Part shown: piece after piece, positions 33,401-44,872 of the stretch
Numbering within the stretch: the stretch's first letter is position 1
How the letters are laid out: each line of letters starts with the position of its first letter
Source of the DNA: Stenocarpella maydis
Taxonomy: Eukaryota > Ascomycota > Sordariomycetes > Diaporthales > Diaporthaceae
NCBI GenBank assembly: GCA_002270565.1
Contig: NQMI01000101.1
Coordinates: 1-64,000, forward strand
Length of the DNA stretch: 64,000 bases
Direction of reading: 5' to 3'
Notes under the pieces: model-generated
What the model saw: only the letters and a program-made list of their open reading frames with translations
The model's database searches: none
Told to the model about the DNA's origin: nothing
Translations under genes and position numbers: made by a program

Positions 33401-35310
33401 AGGAAGAAGCCTACCGCATCTGATACCAGACGGCGAGACGCAGAGGCCAACCAGAACTGTTGTTGCCTCTCCATCCGATCTCTCTCCCAATCATCATCAT
33501 CATCATCACCACTTCGATTGCCCCTTCGCATTATTCTCAATTCGAACATTGAAGTGAGCCATTCTTCGGTCCCAACTCACAGCGCAACGACCCATCACAA
33601 TTGAACGCTGCTGCCAACTCCCGCGCTGCCCACTCTGTGCACAAAGTACTTAGACCCTCTTCCCTTCGCAATTCCAAACCTGACTACCTTTTCTTCCCCC
33701 ACACCACCCTGACCAGCAACCCAGCAACCTGCCTACCCCAAGGTACCATAAATTGGAACCTGCCCTGCCCACTCTCCATCTTGCGCCATCGTCACCACTC
33801 CGTCTTCAAGCTGCAGCACACCGAGAACAACTTCCTTGGCAGATTCCAAGCCAGCAAACCTTCATCGTGAACGAGGTAAGTACCTGGCATGAAATTGACA
33901 ACACCCTCTGCTGCGAGTTTCCCTGGCAACAGCAGCCATCGTCCAGGCCCCCTACCTCCAAGGTCTGCCTCACTCGGCCCTGCTGTTTGAGAAGACGCTT
34001 CAGCCATCGCCGCCGTTTTTTCAGTCAGTTGCCTGACACTTTTGTCTTGCCTTGACTGCTTGGCTTTCTTTCCTGCCTCATCAACCCTCCGTCTCTCGTA
34101 CACCTCGGAGACAGACTTGGCCACACTGCCTGACCTACTTGACCACTCTCCTTCCCTCTTACAACACATGAACACTACCATTCCCTTCCTACCTCAACCC
34201 TCCATCCTTGTTGGGACACCAACACAAATCAGCACCACATTTTTCGTCTCTCTCAACCACCCACTCCTCTTCTTCTTCGCACATCTCGACTGGTAAACTC
34301 TTTTCCTTACTCATCCACGCTGCCTTGACTTCTCATCTACGACCCCCTTCCTCGCTTCAAACAATCTGCTGCCTTCTCTGACAAACACCATTCCTCGCCT
34401 TCCTTACTGACCCTCGCCACCAGACTAATCGTCGACAAGCGGTTCATCCGATCCAACATCTATCAATTTCTTCAAGTCAACTCAAGGTGAGATCCAACAC
34501 AACCCGTTCATTCCACTTGTCTCCCCAACACCTCGCTCGTTCCCTTGGTTTGCACCAGCAGCGCGCCGTTTCATTTCCGCCCTGCCTTCTCTCCCCTCCT
34601 TGTACAGCACACCAGACCAGCATTTGCCTTCGTCAATCAGCACATCCTGGTCTCTCACCATTCCTACTTCCCTCAACCTGCAGCACCTTGGCATCACTGC
34701 TACGGTCGTCTTTCTGGTGAGCGGCCTCCTGCAACCTTCTGGATTGGACTCCCTTTCAAAACATCCTCACCGTCTCTTCGTGGTCAACTGCCAATATTCC
34801 GGCCCTCATATCGCCAAACCTCCTGCCAAATCTCGAACACACTCTTCCTTCCGCTTTCTGCTTGCTCTTCCCAACATTCAAACGCAACCCCCCCCCCCAC
34901 TTGCCTCAACCTAAGCACAAACCACGACTTCGAGTCCTTGTCCACTCGCGCTTTCTCAAACAAAGGGTCACCTCCTCGGGCCTTGTCAAGATTCCCAACA
35001 TCCCCCTCCACCCCACGAACAACACCAAATCTTCATTGGCACCCGCCACGGTCGTTGCGCTTCAAGCTCATTTCAGCCTCTTTCACTTCGGAAAATCGGG
35101 CAACTTTCTTGCCATTTTCCTCCGTGTTTGTCTCCCGGTGCCATTTCATCGGCACATGCACATGCAGTGCTTTCATCCCCTCTTAAACCTCGTCTGCCTC
35201 CTGGCACAGCCACCCACCGTCCCTTTCAACCTTTCACCACTCCTGCCCTCAAGTCCATTCTCAGACTCTGACAACCTCTCTCGCACAGAACAGTCACCAC
35301 TACAGACACA
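33401..35310 (+). promoter_or_regulatory. Long pyrimidine-rich leader/promoter of the Argonaute gene
   Basis: For about 1.8 kb before the Argonaute ATG the plus strand is strongly C/T-rich and low in G, the pattern of fungal 5' leaders. Donor-like sites follow pyrimidine-rich stretches: GTAAGT at 33878, GTGAGA near 34488 and GTGAGC near 34719. A (CAT)n run lies at 33491-33511 and a C10 run near 34890. Long frames here (for example 34545-35186) encode Ser/Pro/His-rich nonsense and are a by-product of base composition. A spliced 5' UTR is inferred, not shown. Confidence 0.45.
33491..33511. repeat. (CAT)n microsatellite
   Basis: Six to seven CAT/CAC triplets within the Argonaute upstream region. 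Confidence 0.75.
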
Positions 35311-38300
35311 ATGTCTCAGTACCCTACCGGCCGCCCCAATGCCTACCTCCAGATCTCATCTTATGATGGTCCCTCGGACACCCGCTCTCAGGGCTCCCAC
35401 CACTCTGGCGGAGACTCGCGGTCACACTCGCGCCGAACCTCTCAGGTGAGCGGCTCTCATGTGTCCGCTTCCTACCTAGGCTCCCAAGCCCCTGGGTCCG
35501 CCCCACCTAGCAATGTGGGCGCCCCCTCCGGTCCTGCGGGCAGCCGCCCTCCTAGCAACGTGGGCGGTCGCTCTCCGCCCCGGGGATACCCTGAGCCTCT
35601 TGGTTACGACCCTGGTCGAGAGTCCAAGAAGACGGACGACGAGAAGTTCAACAAGAACATTGATCTACCGCCTGAGGCATACGTCGAGGTAAGCTTTCCT
35701 GGCCAGAATAGGCTCTTTCTGCCTTGTCCACTGACACTCTTTTCAGGGTAGGCTGGACACCCCCTTTACCAAGCGCCCCGGCCTGGGCAGCGCTGGCAAG
35801 AAGATCAACATTCAGCTCAACCAGTTCCGTGTCACTGGAATGCCTCAGCACGATATCATCCAATACGATGTAAGTATCAAGCACCTCTCCATGTCCGTGT
35901 GCCTTCTCTAATAGCATGCAACAGGTCAGCTTCGGCCCAACCAGCCCCAAGCTCAAGAACTCGTTCCTGAAGAGGCTGTGGAACACCAAGACCGTGCAGC
36001 AGCGGCTCAAGGTCGACGAGAAGCACGGTCCGTTTGAGTTCAAGTGGATACACGATGGCCGTCACCTCGCGTGGTCTCGCAACAACATCCCCGAGATGCG
36101 CATCAAGATTGACATGGATTTTGAGAACAACAAGATGCCCCGTCCCGGAAAGGATAACACATTCTACCTCTACATCCGACGCAGCGCCAAGGTCCGCCTC
36201 GCTTCGCTCAAGGCGTACCTCGAGGGTCAGATGGAATGGAATGACTCGGTCCTGGCCTGCGTGGACTTTTTCGACCACCTGGTTCGCCAGTACCCTTCGG
36301 AGAACATGCTTGCGATCAAGCGAAACTTCTACAACATTGACCAGGTAGAGTACAAGCCCCTCAACCGTCGAGGCACCGTAAACGGGGTCAAGGGCATCTA
36401 CGCTGCCATCAGCATGAACTCGTCCATGAAGACCGGTGGCCTTGGCCTGGGCATCAACGTCGATGTGACCAACACGGCCTTCTGGCGCGGAGGCCAGCCA
36501 TTGATTGATCTGGCTGAGAACTACGTCGCCATGTGCAAGAAGGAGTGGCAGTACCTCGACAAGCCACGCATCTGTGAGGGCATGAAGCCCATCCAGCTTC
36601 AGCACGAGACGACAAGAGAGTATTTCCCAGGCATGTCCGACATGTTCAAGTGTCTCCGGCGCTTCCGCAAGTGCCACTTCAACGTGATGCACCGTGGAAA
36701 GTCCAATGATCCGAAGACTTACACAATTCAGGACTTTGTCTGGGAACCAGAGAGGTTTGGCATGGAGGGCGCCAACGCCCGAAACTACAAGTTCGAGAAG
36801 CCGGACGGCACAAAAATCAGCGTCGCTGACTACTTCTTGCGACAGTACAACATTAGGCTCATGAACTGGCAGTGGCCTCTGATTCAGACCACCCGCGCCG
36901 GTGTCTTCCCAATGGAAGTCGTCATCATGAAGCCTTGGCAGCGATACAACTTCAAGCTGGACCCTGAGCAGACCTCCAACATGATCAAGTTCGCCGTCAC
37001 AAGGCCCCCTGTTCGCCAGAACGCCATCATGCAGAACGTCAAGGCCCTGCGATGGGTTGAAGACCCTTACCTGAGAGAATTTGGCGTCAGGATCAACCCG
37101 CAGATGCAGCCCGTTCCTGCTCGTGTCCTGCAGAACCCAGTCATTCAATTCGGCCGAACCACCACCGACCCGAGGACCAGCGGCAGATGGGATCTGCGCA
37201 ACCAAGTCTTCGCCGAGCCCAACCCGCGTCCCTTGAAGTCATGGTCCATCGTCGTTGTAGACAACTGCGTCGACCCCAGCACGGCCGCGCGCTTTGGTGC
37301 AGCATTTGTTGACATCTACAAGAAACACGGCGGCAAGGTCGAGACGATGCAGCCCAAGGTGTTCCAATTGGTCATACAGATCACCAAGGAAACTGCTAAT
37401 GACATTAAGAAGCTTTACATGCAGACTGGCAATGCCAACCGGGCACTTCCTGACTTGATCTTCTTCATCATGCCCGACAAGGACGCTATACCTTACGAGC
37501 GGATCAAGAAGAACTTGGAGATCCGGTTCGCCACTCTCTCTCAGATGGTGAACTGCGAGCACGTCAAGAAGTGCCAGCCACAGTACTGCTCAAATGTGGC
37601 CATGAAGGTCAACGCCAAGCTCGGCGGGTACACCTCGAAGCTCTCCAAGGTCCAGTTCTACCAAGTGCCCACCATGATCATCGGTGTCGACGTCTCGCAC
37701 GGCGGAGCAGGCTCAGCCGGTCTGACTGGGCCGTTGGCGTCCATGGCAGCTATGACCATGTCCATGGATCGGGACGCCATCCGGTATCAGGCAGTATGTC
37801 AGACCAACGGCCACCGTGTGGAGATTCTTACTCCGGCCAACATCGCGTCCATATTCCCCGCCGCCGTGCGTCGTTGGTGCGAGAAAAACGGCTGTGCTCC
37901 CCAGCATGTTTTCTACTTCCGCGACGGCGTTGCCGAGGGCCAGTTTGCTCACGTCATGGAGAAAGAGGTCAAGGAGATCCGCAAGATCCTTGAGGAGGTT
38001 GGTCGCAACAAACCCAAGATTACCGTGATTGTTGCTACCAAGCGCCACCACATTCGCTTTTTCCCTGGCGGCGCTGGTGACAAGAACGGCAACCCTTTGC
38101 CGGGTACCATCGTCGAGCACGAGGTCATGCACCCTTTCCACTTCGACTTTTATCTCTGCTCTCATGTTGCCATCCAAGGAACTGCTCGCCCCGTCCACTA
38201 CCACGTCCTTCATGACGAGATCCAGTACCCCGTCGACAAGCTACAGGCAATGATCTACCAGCAGTGCTACCAGTACGTCCGTTCGACCACACCCGTTTCC

Positions 38301-38561
38301 ATTCATCCATCCATCTACTACGCCCACCTGGCCGCCGCCCGTTCTCGGGCCCACGAGGACATCGCGTCTTCAAAGAAGGATCCAACTTTCCAGAAGCTCA
38401 AGAGGTACGCCGCCTATGACCGGGGGGAGACGGAGAAGTCATCGTCCAAGGAGACTGGGGAGTTGTTCGCCCTGCCCCTGCTGAAGTTTGGCGGTCATGA
38501 TGAAGGGCTGGCGGAGAAGGCGAACATCGAATTCATCACGAAGACGATGTGGTACATCTAG
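35311..38561 (+). CDS. Argonaute, slicer-competent (QDE-2/SMS-2 type)
   Basis: Three exons: 35311-35688, 35747-35869 and 35925-38561 (1045 aa); introns GTAAGC..TTCAG and GTAAGT..AACAG. The N-terminus is Gly/Ser/Pro/Arg-rich (PPSNVGxxS repeated). Then come the ArgoN domain (from GRLDTPFTKRPG), ArgoL1 (TAFWRGGQPLIDLAENYV), PAZ region, L2, MID (QPQYCSNVAMKVNAKLGG, small-RNA 5'-phosphate pocket) and PIWI. The catalytic tetrad is intact: D756 in IIGVDVSHGG, E800 in HRVEIL, D834 in FYFRDGVAEGQF and H925 in RPVHYHVLHDE. It should therefore be able to cleave RNA. It acts in quelling, meiotic silencing or milRNA pathways. I cannot tell QDE-2 from SMS-2 without a tree. A CAG/GTGAGC site at 35438 in exon 1 could permit alternative splicing. 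Confidence 0.95.
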
Positions 38562-39570
38562 GAACTTCGCGCATGGAGCATTCTGAGATGTCTTTGCCTG
38601 ATGGAACATGGTTTACTTCTTTTGGTACTGGGGATTTTGAGATGACAGCAAGGACATGAACAGTGAGGGGATCGGAATGTGCGCTCGTATCCTTCGATGA
38701 GAGTTGTTCTTGCGCAATTGAGAGGGCACCATAGTGGTTAGTTCATCGTCTCTGTTGCTTCCCAACAAGGGATCACTGGCACATAGCATGACAATCAATT
38801 GCGATGCATTTATGCGATTCTATTCCGAGGTTGCTTCTTCCGAAAGTGGAGTTTCCTCTAGAGTGCTGCGGTGATGCGGCCTCGGCCTTCGTGCGTTGTA
38901 CCAACCACAGACGGCTGTGCTGCTTGCGCAAGAAGCTGCGCATCACCTTTGAAAAGTCTTCTATATGCAGTATGTAGAGCAGTGCTCGTGGCCACGCCAT
39001 TTCAGAGTGAGGTGCCCGAGTTCATGGTCCCTGCTGCTATGCAGCCACTAGAGTGTGAGCAGTATGTGAGACCGTCACGATGGGCACAACCCACAGCAGA
39101 TAATCTTAGAGCAGTGGCACATATAATTCCAGAGAAGGTGGATCATCTAGGTGGGTGGCCAGCCGATCAGGCCGTGGTAGCATTTTGGCGACGGGCCATG
39201 GTTGGTGACAGGGACTGGGCCTTCTCGGCTTGGAAGAGGAACACCAGTGTGAATGAGTCTTTTAATATAACTCGAGATTGTAGCCCCAAACTGGCGCTGG
39301 CCCACGATCCATGCTCCAAACAAATTCCCACATCTTCGCGCAGCACGCAGCCTCATTCCCTAGTGCGGCGTGGGCGCCCTTCAGCAAGCTCCGTGATGCT
39401 CCTGGGCCGGATTATTGGCTAAATGCAGGGACCATGATAAGAGCTGTAATATATCCTGTGCGTAAATGAACGTTTCTGAACCCCGGCCAAGTCAGACCAG
39501 AAGGAGGTCAGCTCAGCCCTTGGGGGGTCAGTTGATCAAGTGTTGGCTGAAAGTCAGCTGAACGGCCCAG
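38562..39570. other. Intergenic, no gene seen
   Basis: The 3' region of the Argonaute gene. The frame at 38871-39422 has no conserved-looking content, and I could not find a first exon for the GFA-like fragment downstream. A tRNA A-box-like string near 38730 has no matching B-box. Confidence 0.5.
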
Positions 39571-39888
39571 GATGCATACATTGGGGCCTACCCAACCCGA
39601 GACCAGGTCCGAATCCACGGACGAGAGAATGGATGGGAGTATGGCGGTCTAAAGGCCGAGCTTGGAGCCATGAAGATGGGGACCGTGGTGCACTGCAAGA
39701 CGTGCGGAGTGCAAGTCTTCACCAGCCTCTACGGTCCGCCCATCACCGTCTTTGATAAACTCCCCCCTGAGAGAGAGGCGTACGCCCTAGAAGTATACCA
39801 CAAGAACATGAGCCTGCAGCCGCTTAATGTGCGGGCCATCGAAGGGTCCGAGGCTCTCGGGGACCATCAATATCAACAGGTCCGATGA
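39571..39888 (+). pseudogene. Orphan 3' part of a GFA / CENP-V (DUF636) family gene
   Basis: From an acceptor-like CTGAAC..GCCCAG ending at 39570, a frame of 105 codons reads YIGAYPTRDQVRIHG, then VVHCKTCGVQVFTSLYGPP, then ALEVYHKNMSLQPLNVRAIEG, and stops at 39888. This matches the C-terminal two thirds of glutathione-dependent formaldehyde-activating/CENP-V folds. CKTCGV is one of the zinc-binding cysteine pairs and 'NVRAIEG' is the usual last strand. The expected N-terminal CHCG and CNCSIC zinc ligands are not visible in the preceding 700 bp on this strand. Either the first exons are diverged or distant, or this is a relic. The only in-frame ATG before the Cys motif (39670) would leave just 72 aa. 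Confidence 0.5.
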
Positions 39889-41676
39889 GGGCACTGAGGG
39901 ATATGCCGAGCTGCGTGAGCCCTGGAAAGCTACCTAGCTTCAAGTCACGCCGAAGCACTTGGCGAGCAGACAACCCCCTACTCTTAGCCCCGTTTATCAA
40001 GCAATATATTGTAAAGCGTTGTGTCGGCCTGGGCCTTCCGCGTAGCCCTCGTTACCTCTGGGTGCGAATGGCTGCGGCGCCTAGAGGTTGGCATGTGGGT
40101 ATTGAGGGTAGAGTATCCAATACTACTAGGTAGACGGACGGAGGTCGTTGGTGGACACTGGTGCCGTGGCGCTGAGCGTCCTCGTGTGACCGGCGCCTGT
40201 AATTTGACGATGATCAGACTTGCGAGGATCTGGCCGAGCAAAGCCTGCATGCCCGCAAGGACAACCTCCAGTGGCCAAAGGCTGGGCAGCTGGGCAGGTC
40301 CGAAGCCGAGAACAAAGGGCAGAAAAGTTGCCTCGGCTCGAGACAAGTCTGCCCAGGAAATGCCTCCGGCCCCAAGACGCACCAAGACGCGCAAGCGCGA
40401 TGCTATCGAGTCTTTATATGTTCATATTTTGTTTATATTGCTGTCTGGATGGGATAATCGGAGGTTTTTGCAGGAGCCAGGCCCAGCAAGCAGATGCGAT
40501 TGGACCTGATCAGCGCTGCAGTGCGGGTGATTGGAACTTTAATGGCACGTCAGGGCCAAGGCCTTCTCGAACATCTGTCTGGTATACGGTCGATGTTGTG
40601 CCACAGCGTTGGGACAGACGGAAGTCGGTGCTGCCACACCCATCCACCCACCTGGGTATCGATACATGTACCGACTGACAACATTGCCTCGAGCCAGGGT
40701 CCCGTGTGGTGGCCGTCTATAACAAGGCTTGCCAGGTGCGCGACGGAATAGGAAATGGCCGCGAGGGATCGAGACTGGTGTCTACTCTACTCTACTCTGT
40801 ACCATACTCACGGCTCAGCCCAACTCAACCTAGAGAGGGGACAAGCCATCAAGATGCCCAGAATCCGGGGGCGAGCCTCATTTGCCCGGGGACGGGGGGC
40901 CCTTCGTCGGGCATTGTAGCCACATGCAGCCTGGGCCGGTCTGGGCAGCGGCGCTCCATCTTCATGGCGTCTACAGGAGAGGGACGGCCCCGGATTGTGC
41001 CCCGGACTGGCCTCCACTACTACCCCAAACCCCGCAAACACGGTGGGCCCCGTGTTTCGTTGACGATGTCTGCTCACCTCTTCTCCTCAGGGGAGGGGGC
41101 GCCTCTCTACGCTGTCCCATCTACCCCGCGCACCACCACCACTGTCGGTCTTGGCTTTCTGGCCGCACTGGCTCTGGATTGGACCACACGGCCTCGGCTC
41201 AATTACATCGGGCAGCTGGGCCAAGCACAGCGGTGACGATATGAGGGAACACGCTCTCTGGTCTGGGGGAAAGGGGGGGGGGTTCAGAACAAGTCCCCAA
41301 ACGACTGCCTCGGAAGGGGATCGCTCACATCAAGTTCCACTCCTTGATACATCTGGAATACATAGTATATGAATACCCTCGTTCCCCCCTTCCCGTCATG
41401 TCGTACGTCCGAGCCGCACGCATCAGAGTCACATCCCCCCCCCTGCCCTCGCCAAGGCGTCGCCCCCGATGACACCCCAGGTCCATCTTGTCACGGCCAT
41501 CCAGATATCTCGGCCCACATCTTGCATGTAAAGCTGATCCAGCCGACAGATACACTAATAAAGGGCATCCACCCCACGTCCTCTTCTCCTTGCCCAAGAG
41601 AAGAGCCTGGACGCCTCTTCTCCTTCTCTCTCCCTCACGCGCCCCCGTCTTCTTACACGCCCAGAGGTGACACAAG
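39889..41676. other. Intergenic / leader of the MFS gene
   Basis: No gene supported. The frames at 40021-40509 and 40706-41236 look random. The last 350 bp are pyrimidine-rich and probably form the 5' leader of the MFS gene. Confidence 0.55.
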
Positions 41677-43415
41677 ATGGACCACAACAGCGAGAAGCTG
41701 GGCGTCGACCAGATCGACGACAACACCGCCTTCCAGACCGGCTCTCACACCCTCGACGATGAGTTCACGCCCGCCCAGCAGAAGCGCATCATCCAGCGCA
41801 TCGACCGCCGCCTCGTCACCACTGTGGGCTTCATGTACTGCGTGTCGCTCATGGACCGCACCAACCTGGGCGCTGCTGTCATTGCCGGCATGGGCAAGGA
41901 GCTCATGCTCATTGGAGACCGATACGTAAGTGAGGCCATCGTCCCGGGATTCTATGCCCGCCTCTGACCCGGTCTTGCCAGTCGATAATCACCCTCCTGT
42001 TTTTTGTCACCTACATCGTGTTCCAGCCGCCTTCGACCGTCATCTGCCGCTCCTTGGGCCCGAGGATACATCTCGCGGCCATCACCCTCCTGTGGGGCGC
42101 CTGCATGATTGGCATGGGTTTTGTCTCCAGATGGGACCAACTGGCCGGGCTCAGGGTCATCCTGGGGCTGCTCGAGGCTGGCTTCTTCCCCAGCTGCGTT
42201 TATCTGCTCAGCACATGGTACACACGATGTAAGTCATGAGCGGGACCCCCTCCCCACCGCTCCTCGACGAGATTGAGCTCACAGGTCCGCCAGACGAGAT
42301 GGGCAAGCGCTATGCGGTATTCTACCTCCTGGGCTGTGTCGCCTCCGCCTTCGCCGGCATCCTGGCCTACGGGCTGATGCAGATGAACGGGCTCGCAGAC
42401 CTGACGGGGTGGAGGTGGATTTTCATCATCGAGGGTGCCATCACCTGCCTGATTGGAATTGCCGGGTACTGGCTGCTCGTCGACTTCCCGGACTCCAAGA
42501 GGAAGTCGTGGCGCTTCCTGCCCGACCGCGAGCGCGCGTGGGTCGTCGCCCGGGTCAACGCCGACCGTGGCGACGCAAAGATGCACGCCTTCTCCCTGGC
42601 CAGCTTCCTGCGCGGCGGCACCGACTGGAAGATCTGGGCCTACGCCCTCATCTTCTTCAACACCACCACCATCACCTACGCCCTCGCCTACTTCCTGCCC
42701 GTCATCCTGAACGAGTCCCTCGGCTTCGAGGTCGGCGCCGCCCAGTGCCTTGTCGCGCCCCCCTACGCCTTCGCCGGCTTCGTCATGTTCGGTACCGGCT
42801 GGCTCGGCGACAAGTACAGGATCCGGGGCGTCCCCATCCTCATCAACATGGCCTTGTGCATTATCGGCCTGCCCATCATGGGCTTCCACCCGGACCCGGC
42901 CGTCAGGTACTTTGGCGTCTTCCTCGTCACCGCCGGTGCAAACTCCAATGTGCCCGCCACCATGTCCTACCAGGCCACCAACATCCGAGGGCAGTGGAAG
43001 CGGGCATTCTGTTCTGCCACGCTGGTCGGGTTTGGCGGCCTTGGAGGCATCGCTGGTTCCTTGGTCTTCCGGTAAGATCTGGTGGTGTTTTTTTTTTTTT
43101 TTTTTTGGTTTTTTTTTTTTTTTTTTTTGGTCTTTTCCCCCTCCTGCACCACGCTCGGCTAGCACACTACAAATATATGCGATTACGAGCGGCCAATGGA
43201 GTCCTGGTACTGACTGATTTGCCCGCAGAAACCAAGACAAGCCCTCGTACCATCCAGGGTTGTATGCCTGCATCGCCTGCACCCTGCTCAACATTATCCT
43301 CGTCGGCATCCTCACCGTCTACTTCAGGATCGAGAACCGCCGCGCGGACCAGGGCGAGAAGGAGCTCGAGTCCAACGACGACGACTTCCAGCCCGGGTTC
43401 AGATACACGGCTTAG
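41677..43415 (+). CDS. MFS permease, allantoate/Dal5-Tna1 type (anion:cation symporter)
   Basis: Four exons: 41677-41925, 41982-42228, 42294-43071 and 43229-43415 (486 aa). The acceptor of exon 3 could be 42284 or 42293. I prefer 42293 because it yields WYTRYEMGKRYAVFYL, the family pattern after TM4. Twelve hydrophobic segments are visible. TM1 has VTTVGFMYCVSLMDRTNLGAA (family 'xxDRxNxGNA'), and between TM2 and TM3 lies SLGPRI. The loop after TM6 (DFPDSKRKSWRFLPDRERAWVVARVNAD) is the classic 'FLT/P-x-E-R' signature of this subfamily. Relatives import allantoate, nicotinate, pantothenate and similar organic anions; the substrate here is undetermined. The last intron holds two long T tracts. 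Confidence 0.9.
43090..43129 (+). repeat. Double poly-T tract inside the last MFS intron
   Basis: Two runs of about 18-20 T separated by GG lie just after the donor GTAAGATC of the 157-nt intron, an unusual position because pyrimidine tracts normally sit near the acceptor. Confidence 0.85.
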
Positions 43416-44872
43416 AAACGTGCGGTGGCGCCCGCTCGCGCGAGACGCGGCAGTGCAGGATGTTCCCGGCGGATGGGTCATACGAGCATGTCATTTCGGG
43501 AATCTTGGGCTCGCCGCTATACGAAAGCTAGTACCATGAAATATGAATAATGATCGCCTTGCACCTGATTCAGTGTGTGATTGTGAATTCCGGGACCGGG
43601 TTTACTTACCTACTACTAGACTTCTCTGCCGAGCCGGCCTGCGGTTTGAATAGGGGTTTTGCTCCGACTTGGCGCTGAGATTGACCCTGATGCAACGTAA
43701 AATCTGGTAGCGAAAAGTAAATTCCAGCAGGCGTTCCCTGCGAGAGCAAACAGGTTCCCCAAGACTTAACCGGCACTTGCCTAGCTGCTCTAGTTGGCTC
43801 TTGGCAGCCGATTCGCGTCTTTGGCAAGCCCATAATCGTGATCCGTTGATAACAGACTGCTTGCTCAAGTGCCAGTGTACAGAAGCAGAAAATGTTGGGC
43901 ATGCGCCCATCACATGTGCAGGGCCAGCAGGTAATGCCACGGCCGAATGCATATGCAACATAACATTGGGTGGAAACAAGGCCCCGGCTCCGTTTGGAGC
44001 CGCAATGTCATCTATTCCCGGCCAAGTCTGCCAAATAAGTCATGGCTTAGCATTGCTTGAGGCTTTCCAGCCGGGGCAGAGTTGCCAGACACTTGGGAGC
44101 TTTGATGTCTCCGGATACCAGGGTCTATAGTACTCTGTACGGATATGAATATTGTAGTGTAAATCTGGGGAGAGGCATGTCTATTCACGCCGATACGTAT
44201 CTGTTTTGATATTAGCTCCTTCGTTTGAGATAAACTCGTTGACTAGGACGATGTGAGATGGTAGGTTGAACAGACATATCTGAAAGCAACATAGCTTCCC
44301 CACTGATATTGTCGAGTGAGTTGGATCCCAGACTCAACACAGCCAAAGATCCTAGTGTTGCTGCCCTGCTCTTATACGGATTTCCTTAGTGCTGCGTGTC
44401 GTAGCTTACCACGTCGCTTTCTGATTCCACCAAGATGCCGAACAAGCCAAGTTGACTAGCCTGAGCTCATCAACATCAATAATGATGCCAAGTCGCTGTC
44501 TCCGTTGGCGCCAGAAAAACGTCCCGGCCTTCGTCCCGGCCTTCGTCCCGGCCTTGATGTGGCCAGGCAATGATGGGATGTCGGTGTATGCGCTCGTCTG
44601 CCGAGCTGAAATGCTTCCCTGGGACCCTGAAGCTGGTGGCTGGGGGGTGAAGGACGCTATCAGCACTTGGGCTCCTGGATTTATATCGCCTGGAGAAGCA
44701 GGAGGGGCAGCAGTACAACCCCAGAAGTATTATTCCACGGCCCTAGAAATGGCTGTGCAGTCGTTCTTAGGTCATGTTGGCATCGTTCATACTAGCTCTA
44801 ACACTTTCTTTCCTAAGTCACGGGTCGTTAGCATTTCTCTGGACAAGCTCACTTCGGGGGTGTAATCGCATC
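43416..44872. other. Intergenic, convergent 3' region
   Basis: Between the convergent MFS and Clr5-domain genes. An 11-bp tandem repeat lies at 44520-44556. The frames at 43777-44130 and 44452-44865 are not supported. Confidence 0.55.
44520..44556. repeat. 11-bp tandem repeat (CGTCCCGGCCT)
   Basis: Three head-to-tail copies of CGTCCCGGCCT (or CGGCCTTCGTCC) in the intergenic region between the MFS and Clr5 genes. Confidence 0.85.

Noticed and set aside
34545..35186. 213-codon frame in the Argonaute leader
   Set aside because: Pyrimidine-rich DNA yields Ser/Pro/His/Phe-rich nonsense in all plus-strand frames; better explained as leader.
35877..37205. 442-codon minus-strand frame
   Set aside because: Exact antisense shadow of the Argonaute coding region caused by third-position GC bias.
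38725..38800. Possible tRNA gene (A-box-like TAGTGGTTAGTTC)
   Set aside because: No B-box GGTTCRANNCC and no acceptor-stem pairing in the expected interval.
42200..43315. 371-codon minus-strand frame
   Set aside because: Antisense shadow of the MFS gene, running through the poly-T intron as poly-Lys.
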